The notes: generated by a model from the sequence alone, not told the origin. A DNA stretch of 64,000 nucleotides from Denitrobacterium detoxificans (GCF_015062615.1 NZ_SUUH01000001.1:1-64000); one strand, 5' to 3'. Numbered from the stretch's first letter, positions 32,525 to 42,207 are shown. Numbers and translations are program-made.

Positions 32525-33889
32525 CTATCGCCGCGCGGAATTGCCGCACATCTGGGCGATCTGGGGAAGAAATTCCGATGCTACGCAGGATACCACATGA
32601 ATATGCAGGTCTGAGGCGCCCTCCATATCGCTCACGGTCATATCATCAAGCGTGACTCCGTCGGCATTCAAAATGACCTTGGGAAGCGCCGCGAAGACGT
32701 CATCGTCTTCCGAGGAGACGGTTGCCAGGGCGGCTGAGATATCGCATCCGCAAAGCAGGCCCGTAACATCAACGTTGCCGCCGAAGTACTCGTTCTTCAC
32801 GTAGAACGGCACAAGCAAGCCGGAAAGTGGGCTCTTCTCGATAAGCGGCGTGAAGAACTCGCGCTGAGCGCATCCGCATACGAACAGAACGCGCTTCCCC
32901 GATTCCCGTATGGCCTGGGCGCAGGCAAGCTGCGCATCGGGGCAGGCATTCCAATCGTCCACGAACGAGCGAACGATGCCAATACCATCTTCGAACAAAT
33001 CGAACCCGCCATAGAACTCCGCAGGGGGAAGATAATCGAGCAAGTCTTCGGGGTGGGCATTGCGATAGAACTCGTCGGAGCAGAACACCCAGGCATCGCT
33101 GCGCTCTTCCATGGCGCGGAGCTGGAACGGTTCAATGCAATCGATGACTTGCTGCGCCATGCCCCGATCGTTGAAGCTGAACTCGAACGACGTCTGGTGC
33201 TTCGTGAACCCTAGGGGCACGATGCCCACGGAAAGGATCCCCGGATGCGCATACGCCCACTCGAGCGTACGGCGCAGCTCTTCCCCATCGTTCACGCCCG
33301 GCATGAGCACGATCTGCGCATGCACCTGAATGCCAGCTTCTAGCAGACGCTCTGCGACTTCGATGCCACGAGGAGCGTGCTTGCCAATGACATCGCGCCT
33401 GACCTCGGGCGTTATGGCATGCAGGGAAAAGCGCAGCGGCGAGATGTACTGCTCGATGATGCGCTCTTCGTCTTCGGGGCCAATATTGGTGAACGTGACG
33501 AAGGTCCCTTGCAGGAAGCTCAGGCGATAGTCATCATCGCGCAACGTAAGCGTATCACGCGCATCTTCGGGAAGCTGGCGCATGAAGCAGAATTTGCAGG
33601 CGTTGCGGCAGAGCATGAGGTCGTCGAAGATGGCCTTCGTAAAATCGAAGCCCCACGTCTCGCCCTCCTCGCGCTCCAGCACGACCGTACCCGTATCACC
33701 ATCGGCATCGACGTACGTAAGCTCGATCTCGTAATCGTCGGTATACCAGCGCCAGTCAATGGCATCACGGATGGGATGCCCGTCAACGGCAAGCAAGCCG
33801 CAGCCCGGCGTGAACCCCGCATCATCCGCGGGAGAGCCAGGCAAGACGTCCTTAATCCAGGCTACGGGTGTAGAAGCAGGCCTAGGCAT
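32525..33889 (-). CDS. DUF512 radical SAM-like protein with N-terminal PDZ
   Basis: The 454-residue protein has an N-terminal PDZ-like domain (about 5-75, with VLPGSPADDAGFTPG), a radical-SAM-like core with an LCRNACKFCFMRQLP cluster motif near residues 98-112, and the DUF512 C-terminal region, including FVCGCAQ. The family is widespread in Gram-positives, usually next to der, but no reaction has been established to my knowledge. I chose the ATG at 33889, which overlaps ispH by 8 bases and has GGAAG upstream. Location suggests a link to translation or membrane-lipid genes, which is only an inference. Confidence 0.85.
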   Translation of the reverse strand: MPRPASTPVAWIKDVLPGSPADDAGFTPGCGLLAVDGHPIRDAIDWRWYTDDYEIELTYVDADGDTGTVVLEREEGETWGFDFTKAIFDDLMLCRNACKFCFMRQLPEDARDTLTLRDDDYRLSFLQGTFVTFTNIGPEDEERIIEQYISPLRFSLHAITPEVRRDVIGKHAPRGIEVAERLLEAGIQVHAQIVLMPGVNDGEELRRTLEWAYAHPGILSVGIVPLGFTKHQTSFEFSFNDRGMAQQVIDCIEPFQLRAMEERSDAWVFCSDEFYRNAHPEDLLDYLPPAEFYGGFDLFEDGIGIVRSFVDDWNACPDAQLACAQAIRESGKRVLFVCGCAQREFFTPLIEKSPLSGLLVPFYVKNEYFGGNVDVTGLLCGCDISAALATVSSEDDDVFAALPKVILNADGVTLDDMTVSDMEGASDLHIHVVSCVASEFLPQIAQMCGNSARR

Positions 33890-34727
33890 CGAATTCTTCC
33901 GAAAGAACGCGCACGACTTCCTGGATGATATCATCGGGGGTAGACGCACCCGCCGTTACGCCAACGCGCTTGCAACCAGCGAAATCCTCGCGCTTGAGCT
34001 CGTTGGACGTTTCTATGTGGAACGTACGCGGCGAAATGGCCGAGCAGATCTCGAACAGGCGCGTGGTGTTGGAGGAATTATGCCCGCCAATGACGACCAT
34101 GGCATCCACCGTGGAAGCCAGTTCCTCAGCAGCGCTCTGGCGCATGCTCGTGGCATTGCAGATGGTATCTTCAAGCACGTATTCCAGGCCACGCGCATCG
34201 AGTTCAGAAAGCACGTTTTCGAGCATGGCACGACGCTGCGTCGTCTGCACGACAACGCCAAGGGGGCCATGCAGATCGGCCGGTAGCTCGCTCGCATCGC
34301 CAGCTACTACTACGCGATCGCTCACGGATTCCGCCCACGCACGCAGGCCCTCTACCTCGGGATGACTATTCTCGCCCACCACCACGACGGTCCTACCTTC
34401 TTCGGCAAGCTCCTTGGCGGCACGCTGGGCACGCAACACATGGGGACACGTAGCATCGATGATGCTCACGCCACGCTCTTCGATTTCCTGGCGAACCTGC
34501 GGGGTAACGCCATGGCTTCGGATGATGACGCATTCGCCGCTTACTTCCGCAGGAGCGTTGGCCACGCCAACGCCCTTGGCGGCCAGACGATCGACAACCT
34601 GCGGATTATGGATGAGCGGGCCGAGCGTCTGCGTGGGACGGCCCGATTCGGCAGCTCGTTCGGCAAGGCGCAGCGCGCGTTTCACGCCGTAGCAGGCGCC
34701 AGCACAAGATGCGGTAATGACTTCCAT
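33882..34727 (-). CDS. ispH: 4-hydroxy-3-methylbut-2-enyl diphosphate reductase
   Basis: IspH is the last enzyme of the MEP pathway, making isopentenyl and dimethylallyl diphosphate with a [4Fe-4S] cluster. The 281-residue protein has the three cluster cysteines Cys12 (GACYGVKRA), Cys94 (DATCPHV) and Cys190 (DTICNAT), the substrate histidines in IHNP and NSHPEV and the catalytic Glu region. It follows plsC by 2 bases and overlaps the DUF512 gene. The protein is not fused to ribosomal protein S1 as in some clostridia. Confidence 0.96.
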   Translation of the reverse strand: MEVITASCAGACYGVKRALRLAERAAESGRPTQTLGPLIHNPQVVDRLAAKGVGVANAPAEVSGECVIIRSHGVTPQVRQEIEERGVSIIDATCPHVLRAQRAAKELAEEGRTVVVVGENSHPEVEGLRAWAESVSDRVVVAGDASELPADLHGPLGVVVQTTQRRAMLENVLSELDARGLEYVLEDTICNATSMRQSAAEELASTVDAMVVIGGHNSSNTTRLFEICSAISPRTFHIETSNELKREDFAGCKRVGVTAGASTPDDIIQEVVRVLSEEFDA

Positions 34728-34729
34728 GG

Positions 34730-35518
34730 CTACCCCTGAATCGGATGCTCGGCGAAGATCTGGCTGTAATCCTTCGTCTCGGGGAACAGCTCGACCATAT
34801 CGATTTGATTGGCGGGAACATCACGCTGAAGCGCGAAGCTCTCACGCATCACGTACCACACAGCACCCTCGAGCCTATCCTCCTTGGGAAGGAATTCGAA
34901 CGACTTCACGTCGATGGGTTCGCCAAACAGGACGTGAACGCGGGGAAAGCGCACGCGCTCGCCCTTGCGCTTAATCTTCTCTACGTTACGCACGGCAGTG
35001 GGCACCAACGGCGCTTTGCCCATACGCGCAACAAGCGCGGCACCAGCATGCAGCGAAGGCGTGTTTTCACTTTTTCCGCGACGCGTGCCCTCGGGGAAAA
35101 TGCCCACGACTTCCTTGTTGCGCAACATGCGCGTTGCGCGCTTTACGCTCGTGCGATCGGCGGAGTCGCGGGTAACAGGAAATGCCCCAACGCGCGCGAT
35201 GATCTGGGCGCCAAGCTGAGAGCCCGTAAACAAGCTATCGCGCGCCATGAAGCGCACCCATTGGCTCGGGCGCACGGCGATATAGAGAAACGCCACGTCC
35301 AGGAAGGACGTATGCGTGGAGCAGAGGCACAGGCCCTGCTTACCGCGGGCAGCGCGAAGGTTTTCCCTTCCGTGTACCTTGAAGCGGAACGCAATCTTCA
35401 GCACCAGGCCAACGATTACGTAGCAAATATTGCCGCACCAATGCGGAATCTCGTGCGTACGGTCCTCTCCACCCAGGGGACGATCCCACATTTCCTCGAG
35501 CGTCAGGAACAACTTCAT
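34730..35518 (-). CDS. plsC: 1-acyl-glycerol-3-phosphate acyltransferase
   Basis: PlsC adds the second acyl chain to form phosphatidic acid. The 262-residue protein has a hydrophobic segment near residues 30-48, the catalytic HTSFLD (H-x4-D) motif near 78-83, a GAFPVTRDSADR substrate motif and FPEGTRRGKS near 150. The ATG at 35518 overlaps the cmk stop codon as TAATG. It sits in the cmk-plsC-ispH arrangement found in many Gram-positives, with plsY and gpsA in the same array. Confidence 0.94.
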   Translation of the reverse strand: MKLFLTLEEMWDRPLGGEDRTHEIPHWCGNICYVIVGLVLKIAFRFKVHGRENLRAARGKQGLCLCSTHTSFLDVAFLYIAVRPSQWVRFMARDSLFTGSQLGAQIIARVGAFPVTRDSADRTSVKRATRMLRNKEVVGIFPEGTRRGKSENTPSLHAGAALVARMGKAPLVPTAVRNVEKIKRKGERVRFPRVHVLFGEPIDVKSFEFLPKEDRLEGAVWYVMRESFALQRDVPANQIDMVELFPETKDYSQIFAEHPIQG

Positions 35519-36195
35519 TACATGACCGCCTTTTCCTGAACCAAATCGCAAATGGAGCCCACGACATCGTCGATGGAAAGCATGCTGGAATCAAGCAGCA
35601 CCGCATCGTCGGCAGGCTTCAGCGGGGAGGCCGCCCTAGAGGAATCGAAGCGATCGCGCGCCTTGATGTCGGAAAGCACTTCGTCGTAATCGGTAGAGCC
35701 AATACCCCGCCTCTTGTTCTGGCGCAGCCGCCTGAGCGCGCGCTGCTCGTCGCTGGCCGTAAGGAAGACCTTCACTTCGGCATGGGGGAACACAGCAGTG
35801 CCAATATCGCGGCCCTCGACGACGTAATTGCCGCTGGCGCCAATGCGCTGCTGTTGCATAACGAGCGCCTCTCGTACGCTGGGATGCGCGGCAACGGCGC
35901 TCACAGCCTTGTCGATGCGGGCCGTGCGAATGTCACGGGTAACGTCGATGCCGTCAATGTAGACCTTGCTGGGAAGCGGGTCGCCTGGCGTAAGGCCAAA
36001 GGAAATCTCCTTGGCACGCGCAATGACGCCCAGGCTTGCGGCATCAGAAAGCTCTACGCCCTCGCGCAGGGCAAACCACGCAATGGAACGATACATGGCC
36101 CCGGTATCGAGGCATGAGAAACCAAGCTTCCTGGCAACAGCCTTGGAAACGGTCGATTTACCGGCACCCGAAGGTCCGTCTATGGCAATAATCAT
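35518..36195 (-). CDS. cmk: Cytidylate kinase
   Basis: It phosphorylates CMP and dCMP. The 225-residue protein starts with the P-loop AIDGPSGAGKST (residues 4-15) and has the LDTGAMYRSIAW motif, GLTPGDP region, VVEGRDIGTAVFP near 127 and the LRRLRQNKR lid. It overlaps aroA by 4 bases (ATGA) and plsC by one base, so aroA-cmk-plsC are translationally coupled. Confidence 0.97.
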   Translation of the reverse strand: MIIAIDGPSGAGKSTVSKAVARKLGFSCLDTGAMYRSIAWFALREGVELSDAASLGVIARAKEISFGLTPGDPLPSKVYIDGIDVTRDIRTARIDKAVSAVAAHPSVREALVMQQQRIGASGNYVVEGRDIGTAVFPHAEVKVFLTASDEQRALRRLRQNKRRGIGSTDYDEVLSDIKARDRFDSSRAASPLKPADDAVLLDSSMLSIDDVVGSICDLVQEKAVM

Positions 36196-37514
36196 CGGGC
36201 AAGCCCCTCCAAGCTTCCCAAGAACGAAGGAAAGCTAATCTTAATTGAGTCAAAATCTACGATGGTAACCGGCTTATCACCGCAAAGGCCCACAAGAGAC
36301 CAGGTCATCGCCATGCGATGGTCCTTATGGGAGTTGAAGACCAGGCCGTCGGGCACCTGAAGGTCGGGCTGGCCCTCGATGTAGAGGTCGTCGCCCTCCA
36401 CCCAGGCATCGACGCCCAACTGCGAAAGGCCGTCGATGGTGGCCTTCAGGCGGTTGGCCTCCTTCACGCGCAACTCGCCCACTTGGCGGAAGACGGTAAG
36501 GCCACGTGCATGGGCGGCAACCAACGCAAGAACGGGAATCTCGTCGATGACCGAGGCGATCTTGTCGGCGGGAATCTCGCAACCAACGAGTTCATGCGTA
36601 TAACGTGCGGAAATAATGCCATAAGGCTCTTTTCCGGCCGTGCCCAAGCCCTCGATGGAAACGTTGGCGCCCATGCGCTCGAGCGTGCGGGTGAAGCCAA
36701 TGCGGCCCGCATTCAGGCTGACGTTTTCGATCTGAACCTCGCTACCAGGCTTCAACAGGGCGGCGCACACCAGAAACGCAGCGGACGACGGGTCGCCCGG
36801 AACGTTCACCTCGCACGCACGCAGCGTGCAGGGGCCCTTCACCGTGGCAACGCGTTCCGCCGCCGTGGTAACGGCGCCATACTCGGGGAGCATGAGCTCG
36901 GTGTGGTTACGCGAGATGGCAGGCTCGTTCAGGATCGTCTTGCCCGTAGCACCCAGGCCGGCAAGCAGGACAGCAGTCTTCAACTGGGCAGACGCCATGG
37001 GAGCGTCGTACTCGATGGCGCGCAGCGGTCGCGAGCCATGAATGGTGATGGGCAGCGTCTCCCTGCCAGCAAGGCTGAACTGAACACCCATCTTCATGAG
37101 CGGTGCGGTAATGCGGCGCATGGGGCGCTTGCGCAGAGAGTCGTCGCCCGTAAGTTCGACCTCGATATCCCAAGGCGCCAATATGCCCATGAGCAGGCGC
37201 ACCGTAGTGCCGGAATTGCCGCAGTCGATGGGGCCATCGGGTTGGATGGGGCCTCGTTCTCCCCAACCGGTAATGCCACCCGAAAGGCTGCCATCTACCT
37301 GCTTCTCAAGCGTAACCTTGGCACCCAGCGCCTGAACGGCGCGAATGGAAGACCGCACGTCGCCCGAATCGAGCACGCCGGAAACACGCGAAGTGCCTTC
37401 GGCCATAGCCGAAAAGAGCACAGCGCGATGAGAGATGGACTTATCACCAGGGACCCTGGTGCTGCCATTCAAAGGGGCCGGCAGCGGATTGATAACGGTA
37501 GTTTGCTCGCTCAT
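36192..37514 (-). CDS. aroA: 3-phosphoshikimate 1-carboxyvinyltransferase (EPSP synthase)
   Basis: It joins shikimate 3-phosphate and phosphoenolpyruvate in aromatic amino acid synthesis. The 440-residue protein has VPGDKSISHRA near residue 23, DCGNSGTTVRLLMG near 97 with the phosphoenolpyruvate-binding loop, a second-half VPGDPSSAAFL and ELRVKEANRL motifs, and ends with DHRMAMTWSL. The motif LAPWD follows the PEP loop. It starts 3 bases after tyrA; tyrosine-branch and common-pathway genes are thus adjacent. Confidence 0.97.
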   Translation of the reverse strand: MSEQTTVINPLPAPLNGSTRVPGDKSISHRAVLFSAMAEGTSRVSGVLDSGDVRSSIRAVQALGAKVTLEKQVDGSLSGGITGWGERGPIQPDGPIDCGNSGTTVRLLMGILAPWDIEVELTGDDSLRKRPMRRITAPLMKMGVQFSLAGRETLPITIHGSRPLRAIEYDAPMASAQLKTAVLLAGLGATGKTILNEPAISRNHTELMLPEYGAVTTAAERVATVKGPCTLRACEVNVPGDPSSAAFLVCAALLKPGSEVQIENVSLNAGRIGFTRTLERMGANVSIEGLGTAGKEPYGIISARYTHELVGCEIPADKIASVIDEIPVLALVAAHARGLTVFRQVGELRVKEANRLKATIDGLSQLGVDAWVEGDDLYIEGQPDLQVPDGLVFNSHKDHRMAMTWSLVGLCGDKPVTIVDFDSIKISFPSFLGSLEGLAR

Positions 37515-37517
37515 GGC

Positions 37518-38672
37518 TTACTCCTTCACACTCAAAGGAAGCAAGGATACACGGAAACCGGCATTGAGAAGCTCAATGGAGAGTCGCCCGATATCCCCCT
37601 CATCAGTAAGTATCATATCAAGAACAGCAGCGCTTGAGGTAAGATGGTCGATTTCAATTGACTGAATGTTGCATCCGACCTTGCTGGCAATGGTAGTCAC
37701 CTCGGCGACCATGCCCTTGCGGTTCTCCATGGGGATGCGAACCTCAAGCAGGTTTTCGCTGTCAGGCAGCCATTTCTTCGGGATTGACCTGCGAATTTTA
37801 GCAGAATGATCGAGCAGAGCGGTAAGCTCCGCACGATCGTCGTGCTCCAAGGCGGCAATGAACCGAGCGATAATCTGGCTCATCTCCACCAAACCGTCAT
37901 GCAAGGCCTTCTTATTGTCGAAGGCGATGCCCGCCCACAGTTCGGGCGAGCCCGCGGCAATACGCGTGGAATCCTTGAAGCCACCCGCGCACAGGCGGAA
38001 CAGGGCCTTTTGGTCGTCGGCATGATTGGCAGCAAGCTCCACCAGGGAAGACGCCACAAAATGAGGTACGTGGCTCACGATGGCAATAGCCCGATCATGA
38101 TCTTCACGCGGAAGCGAGATGACACGCGCGCCCATGCCCGTAAGCAGCTCGTGGAGCGCCAGGTAATCATCGGCAGGAGTGTCCTCGTTAGGGCAGACAA
38201 TCCAATGTGCGCCTTCGAACAAGTCGATGCGCGCGCCCTCGATGCCATTCACCTCGGAGCCCGCCATGGGATGACCGGGAATGAAGCGACTGATATCGGG
38301 GAGAACGTCGGCGGCATCGGCGCAGATACGGGCCTTGGTGGATGCAGTATCGGTAATGATGCCAGAATAGCCCCACGATACAAGCTGCTCGAAATAGGCG
38401 CGCGCAGCCGTTGCGGGCGTAGCCAGAATGACCAGCTCGCACTCGTTGCGAACGAAGGACTCAAACGCCTCGCCATCGGGAAGCGAAGCACCCGTAACCC
38501 ATCCATTCTGCACGGCCTTCACAAGGGTGACTTCATCGGTATCGACGCCAAATACGCGTATGGACTCGTCGAACTGACGAATCCGAGCGGCGCAGGATGC
38601 GCCAATGAGGCCAAGCCCAACCACTGCGATATTCTTGTATCTGCTGGTATCCACCCGCAACCCCGCATTCAT
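37518..38672 (-). CDS. tyrA: Prephenate dehydrogenase with C-terminal ACT domain
   Basis: It oxidises and decarboxylates prephenate to 4-hydroxyphenylpyruvate for tyrosine. The 384-residue protein has the Rossmann motif VVGLGLIGAS (about 17-26), DTASTKA near 109, the catalytic HPMAGSE near 132 and SHVPHFVASSL near 205, then a C-terminal ACT domain (about 308-380) that probably binds tyrosine for feedback control. The ACT-bearing form is common in Gram-positives. It precedes aroA in the same transcript. Confidence 0.93.
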   Translation of the reverse strand: MNAGLRVDTSRYKNIAVVGLGLIGASCAARIRQFDESIRVFGVDTDEVTLVKAVQNGWVTGASLPDGEAFESFVRNECELVILATPATAARAYFEQLVSWGYSGIITDTASTKARICADAADVLPDISRFIPGHPMAGSEVNGIEGARIDLFEGAHWIVCPNEDTPADDYLALHELLTGMGARVISLPREDHDRAIAIVSHVPHFVASSLVELAANHADDQKALFRLCAGGFKDSTRIAAGSPELWAGIAFDNKKALHDGLVEMSQIIARFIAALEHDDRAELTALLDHSAKIRRSIPKKWLPDSENLLEVRIPMENRKGMVAEVTTIASKVGCNIQSIEIDHLTSSAAVLDMILTDEGDIGRLSIELLNAGFRVSLLPLSVKE

Positions 38673-38702
38673 CAGAGGTCCGAAATTCAGAACGTAATAC
38701 TA

Positions 38703-39482
38703 TCACGCAAGACCAGCGGCGCGATATAAAGCCGCGGTCTCTTCATCGTCGAGCTTGCGCCAAACGCCCTGCTTAAGCGATCCCGTTTCGATGGGTCCAA
38801 AAGAAACGCGGTCAAGATGCTCGACGGGATGCCCCACCGCCTTGCACATGCGCTTCACCTGATGCTTGCGTCCCTCGTGAATGGCAAGCTCCACCACGCA
38901 TCGATTGCGCGACTTAGAGATGACGGAAATTTCAGCCGGAGCCGTCATGCCATCCTCGAGCAAAACGCCCTCGCGAAGCTGCTGGGCCTCGGCTTCGGTC
39001 ATGATGCCAGTCACCGTAGCATGGTAGACCTTGGTTACGTGATGGCTGGGATGCAACAGGCCATTCCCCAGTTCGCCATCGGTGGTGAAGAGCAAAAGGC
39101 CCGTCGTATCCTTGTCCAAGCGGCCAATGGGATACAACCCGGGATACTCATCGCAGGGCATGATATCCGCAACGCAACGGCGCCCGCGATAGTCCTTCAT
39201 GGTGGTGATGATGCCCGAGGGCTTGTTCAAGGCCAGCACCACATGGGAAGAACCCCAAACGACCACTACCCCATCGACGGCCACTTCATCTTCCAGAGGG
39301 TCGACCTTGCTGCCAAGCTCGGTGACAACGATGCCGTTAACCTCTACGCGACCTGCGGTGATAAGGCTTTCTGATCCACGGCGGCTAGCAACGCCGGCCC
39401 GGGCGAGGTACTTCTGCAAGCGCATGGGGAATGCATGCTCCTCGATGCGCTCCTCCCAGCCAATATCGCGAATGTCAGACAC
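38703..39482 (-). CDS. rluB: RluB-type 23S rRNA/RsuA-family pseudouridine synthase
   Basis: It isomerises uridine to pseudouridine in rRNA. The 259-residue protein has an N-terminal S4 domain (about 20-80, RLQKYLARAGVASRR) and the RsuA-family catalytic domain with the catalytic Asp in GRLDKDTTGLLLFT near 122 and the HEGRKHQVKRM motif near 205. It follows scpB by 2 bases; the scpA-scpB-rluB order is conserved in Gram-positives, which supports RluB over other RsuA paralogs. Confidence 0.92.
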   Translation of the reverse strand: MSDIRDIGWEERIEEHAFPMRLQKYLARAGVASRRGSESLITAGRVEVNGIVVTELGSKVDPLEDEVAVDGVVVVWGSSHVVLALNKPSGIITTMKDYRGRRCVADIMPCDEYPGLYPIGRLDKDTTGLLLFTTDGELGNGLLHPSHHVTKVYHATVTGIMTEAEAQQLREGVLLEDGMTAPAEISVISKSRNRCVVELAIHEGRKHQVKRMCKAVGHPVEHLDRVSFGPIETGSLKQGVWRKLDDEETAALYRAAGLA

Positions 39483-39484
39483 GC

Positions 39485-40255
39485 TTACTCCTCAAATTCC
39501 AGGTCGTCAAAATCGATCTTCTCGACGGCCCCCGCGGCTTCCGCCAGGGCACCCGCCATCATCTGGCGCATCGCATCATCCATGCTCTGCTGCTGACCAG
39601 GCTCGACATCATCGATAGACTCCTGTTCAACCTCCGGCTCGTCAAGCGCCTCGGTCTCGCGAACGGGCGGAATATAACCACGCGTGGCGGAAAGCCGCGT
39701 GCGAATGAAATCGCGCGTCTCGTCGTCGGGGGCAAACTCGGTGATGTCGGGAAGATCCTTCAGGGAACGAAGGCCGAACTTCTCCAGGAAAGCGGGCGTC
39801 GTTCCATAGAGCGTCGGGTTACCCGGAGCATCCGACGTACCGACTTCCCTCACAAGACCCTTTTCCATCAGGGAGTTCAGCGAACTATCGGAATTCACGC
39901 CGCGAACGTCGGCAACGCCGGCACGCGTGACGGGCTGGGAATAGGCAACGACCGCAAGAACCTCCAGGGCAGCCTGCGAAAGCTTGCGCGTATCCCACGA
40001 GAGGACATAGGCCTCGAGCAGCTCGTGAAAGGCAGGATGCGTGCACAGGCGCCAACCACCTGCAACCTCGGTAAGCTGAATGCCCTCTTCGTCTTCGAGC
40101 AGGCGCGCACGCAGCTCGACGCAGGCCGATTCCACAGCGGAAGGTTCCACCTGAAGCATGTCGGCCATGGTAATAGTGGAAACGGGACCATCCGTCACGA
40201 ACAGCATCGCCTGAATGGCGCTGGTCAGCTGGTTCTCGCTCAAGCCTTCGAACAT
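39485..40255 (-). CDS. scpB: Segregation and condensation protein B
   Basis: ScpB is the winged-helix (kite) subunit of the SMC-ScpAB condensin complex. The 256-residue protein has two winged-helix domains (about 1-165, with AIQAMLFVTDGPVS and SQAALEVLAVVAYSQPVTR) and an acidic Glu/Asp-rich tail. I chose the ATG at 40255, one base after the scpA stop codon, with AGGAGG upstream. In-frame codons further up are inside scpA. Confidence 0.95.
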   Translation of the reverse strand: MFEGLSENQLTSAIQAMLFVTDGPVSTITMADMLQVEPSAVESACVELRARLLEDEEGIQLTEVAGGWRLCTHPAFHELLEAYVLSWDTRKLSQAALEVLAVVAYSQPVTRAGVADVRGVNSDSSLNSLMEKGLVREVGTSDAPGNPTLYGTTPAFLEKFGLRSLKDLPDITEFAPDDETRDFIRTRLSATRGYIPPVRETEALDEPEVEQESIDDVEPGQQQSMDDAMRQMMAGALAEAAGAVEKIDFDDLEFEE

Positions 40256-40256
40256 G

Positions 40257-41048
40257 CTACGCCTCCTGAACGCTGGTGAGGGCGCCTTCGCCCTCGAGGA
40301 AGAGCTCGCCGGAGCCCTCGATAAAGTCAATGTCGATGTCGCCAAACGCCTCGGACTGGCGAACCGTCACCATGCCACGCTTGTAGAGCTCCAAAATGGC
40401 CAGGAACGTGACGACGATAACGGGCTTGCTCGCACGACTCGTGAGCAAATCGCTAAAGCGGGCGTGTTTCTGATTGCGAATGCGGGTATGAATGGCGCGC
40501 ACATGCACTTCCACGGGAATGGGCTTCGCAGCAATGTGCTCGCTTTCGAGCAAGAACGGATCGCGATGGCCCATGACCTGAGCGCAGAGGTACGCAAGCG
40601 AATCGAGCGTCACGTCTTCCAGGTAGTCGGGCATAAGCGTAAGCAGGCTCTCGTCGGGGCCCGCACTACGACGATGCAAGCGAAGCTCTGAATCGTATCG
40701 CGCGGAAAGTTCGGCAGCCGCATTCTTGAACTGGGTATATGCAAGTAGGCGCTTCACCAGCATGTCGCGTGCTTCCATAGGGCCAATCTCCTCGTATTCC
40801 TCTACGAGATTGTCCTTGGGCTTGGGAAGCAGGGCCGCAGCCTTGATCTCGAGCAACGTGGATGCCACGAGCAGAAAGTCGCTCGCGACATCCAAGTCGA
40901 CGTTTTCCATATGCGAGACTTCGTCGAGGTACTGATCGGCAATCTCCGTAATGGAAATGGCGCCGATGTCTACTCTCTGGCGGCTAACCAGATACAGCAG
41001 AAGGTCGAACGGGCCTTCGAAGCTCTCTGTGCGAACGCGATACGACAT
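40257..41048 (-). CDS. scpA: Segregation and condensation protein A
   Basis: ScpA is the kleisin that bridges the SMC heads. The 263-residue protein has the N-terminal FEGPFDLLLYLV motif near residue 9 that contacts the SMC neck, a helical N-domain to about 95, a charged middle part and a C-terminal winged helix (about 190-262, with FLAILELYKRGMVTV). It lies between trpS and scpB. The smc gene itself is not in the window. Confidence 0.95.
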   Translation of the reverse strand: MSYRVRTESFEGPFDLLLYLVSRQRVDIGAISITEIADQYLDEVSHMENVDLDVASDFLLVASTLLEIKAAALLPKPKDNLVEEYEEIGPMEARDMLVKRLLAYTQFKNAAAELSARYDSELRLHRRSAGPDESLLTLMPDYLEDVTLDSLAYLCAQVMGHRDPFLLESEHIAAKPIPVEVHVRAIHTRIRNQKHARFSDLLTSRASKPVIVVTFLAILELYKRGMVTVRQSEAFGDIDIDFIEGSGELFLEGEGALTSVQEA

Positions 41049-41058
41049 CTACCGCGGG

Positions 41059-42207
41059 CTAGTCTTCCACGCGACGATAGCGCAGTGCCTGCTCTTCCAT
41101 AAGAGCAACGTCGGAGAAGTAGTTGATGCGCATGGCATCCTTCACCTCATGCAGCGTTTCGGCAGCGGCAGCACGTGCGGTTTCGCAACCAGCAGCCAGA
41201 ATGTCGTACACCGCGGGAATATCGGCCTCGAGCTCGTGACGACGCTCGCGGATGGGCGCAAGCGTGTCTTCCAGGACGCGGTTCAGGAACATCTTGCACT
41301 TCACGTCACCCAGGCCGCCGCGCTGATAGTGCGCCTTCAGCTCGTCAAGGTTGGCGTATTCGGGCCAGTATTCCGCAAAATGCTCGTTGGTGCTGAACGC
41401 ATCAAGATAGGTGAACACCGCATTGCCCTCGATCTTGCCCGGGTCGGAAACCTTCAGGTGACCAGGGTCGGTGTACATGCTCTTGACCTTCTTGGCAACT
41501 TCCTCGGGCGTGTCGGACAGATAGATGCCGTTGCCCAGGGACTTGCTCATCTTCGCCTTACCATCGATGCCAGGCAAGCGCTTCGCGGCCTCACCCTGCG
41601 GGATGAGCGCTTCGGGCTCCACGAGAACGGGAGCATACGTGCGGTTGAACGAGCGAACGATTTCGCGCGTCTGCTCGAGCATGGGAAGCTGATCTTCACC
41701 CACGGGAACCGTGGTGGCCTTGAACGCGGTAATATCCGAAGCCTGGCTAATGGGATACGTGAAGAAGCCAACGGGGATGTCGGCGTTGAAGCCACGCATC
41801 TGGATTTCGCTCTTCACCGTGGGGTTACGCTGCACGCGCGCCACCGTAACAAGGTTCATGTAATACGCCGTAAGCTCGAAGAGCTCGGGAATCTGCGACT
41901 GAATGAAGATAGTGGTCTTGGCAGGGTCGATACCGCAGGACAGATAGTCAAGCGCGACCTCGATGATGTTCTGGCGAACTTTCTCGGGGTTATCGGCGTT
42001 GTCGGTAAGCGCCTGCGCATCCGCGATCATGACGAAGATACGGTCGAATTCGCCCGAGTTCTGCAAGCGAACGCGCTCACGAAGCGATCCTACGAAATGA
42101 CCAACGTGGAGACGCCCCGTGGGACGGTCTCCCGTAAGAATGATGCGCTCCTTGGGAACCACGAGCGTGCTGTTGTCTTGGTTGTCAGCGCAAATTTCTT
42201 CCGACAT
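41059..42207 (-). CDS. trpS: Tryptophanyl-tRNA synthetase
   Basis: It charges tRNA-Trp. The 382-residue class I enzyme has the TGDRPTGRLHVGHFVGSL motif (HVGH equals HIGH, about 25-42), the GEDQLPML region and KMSKSLGN near 222. It is somewhat longer than the 330-340 residues of Bacillus TrpS, owing to an N-terminal extension and a longer C-terminal part, and looks like the minor-type bacterial TrpS. AAGGATTAGG precedes the ATG. No T-box leader is seen in the 24-base gap upstream. Confidence 0.94.
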   Translation of the reverse strand: MSEEICADNQDNSTLVVPKERIILTGDRPTGRLHVGHFVGSLRERVRLQNSGEFDRIFVMIADAQALTDNADNPEKVRQNIIEVALDYLSCGIDPAKTTIFIQSQIPELFELTAYYMNLVTVARVQRNPTVKSEIQMRGFNADIPVGFFTYPISQASDITAFKATTVPVGEDQLPMLEQTREIVRSFNRTYAPVLVEPEALIPQGEAAKRLPGIDGKAKMSKSLGNGIYLSDTPEEVAKKVKSMYTDPGHLKVSDPGKIEGNAVFTYLDAFSTNEHFAEYWPEYANLDELKAHYQRGGLGDVKCKMFLNRVLEDTLAPIRERRHELEADIPAVYDILAAGCETARAAAAETLHEVKDAMRINYFSDVALMEEQALRYRRVED

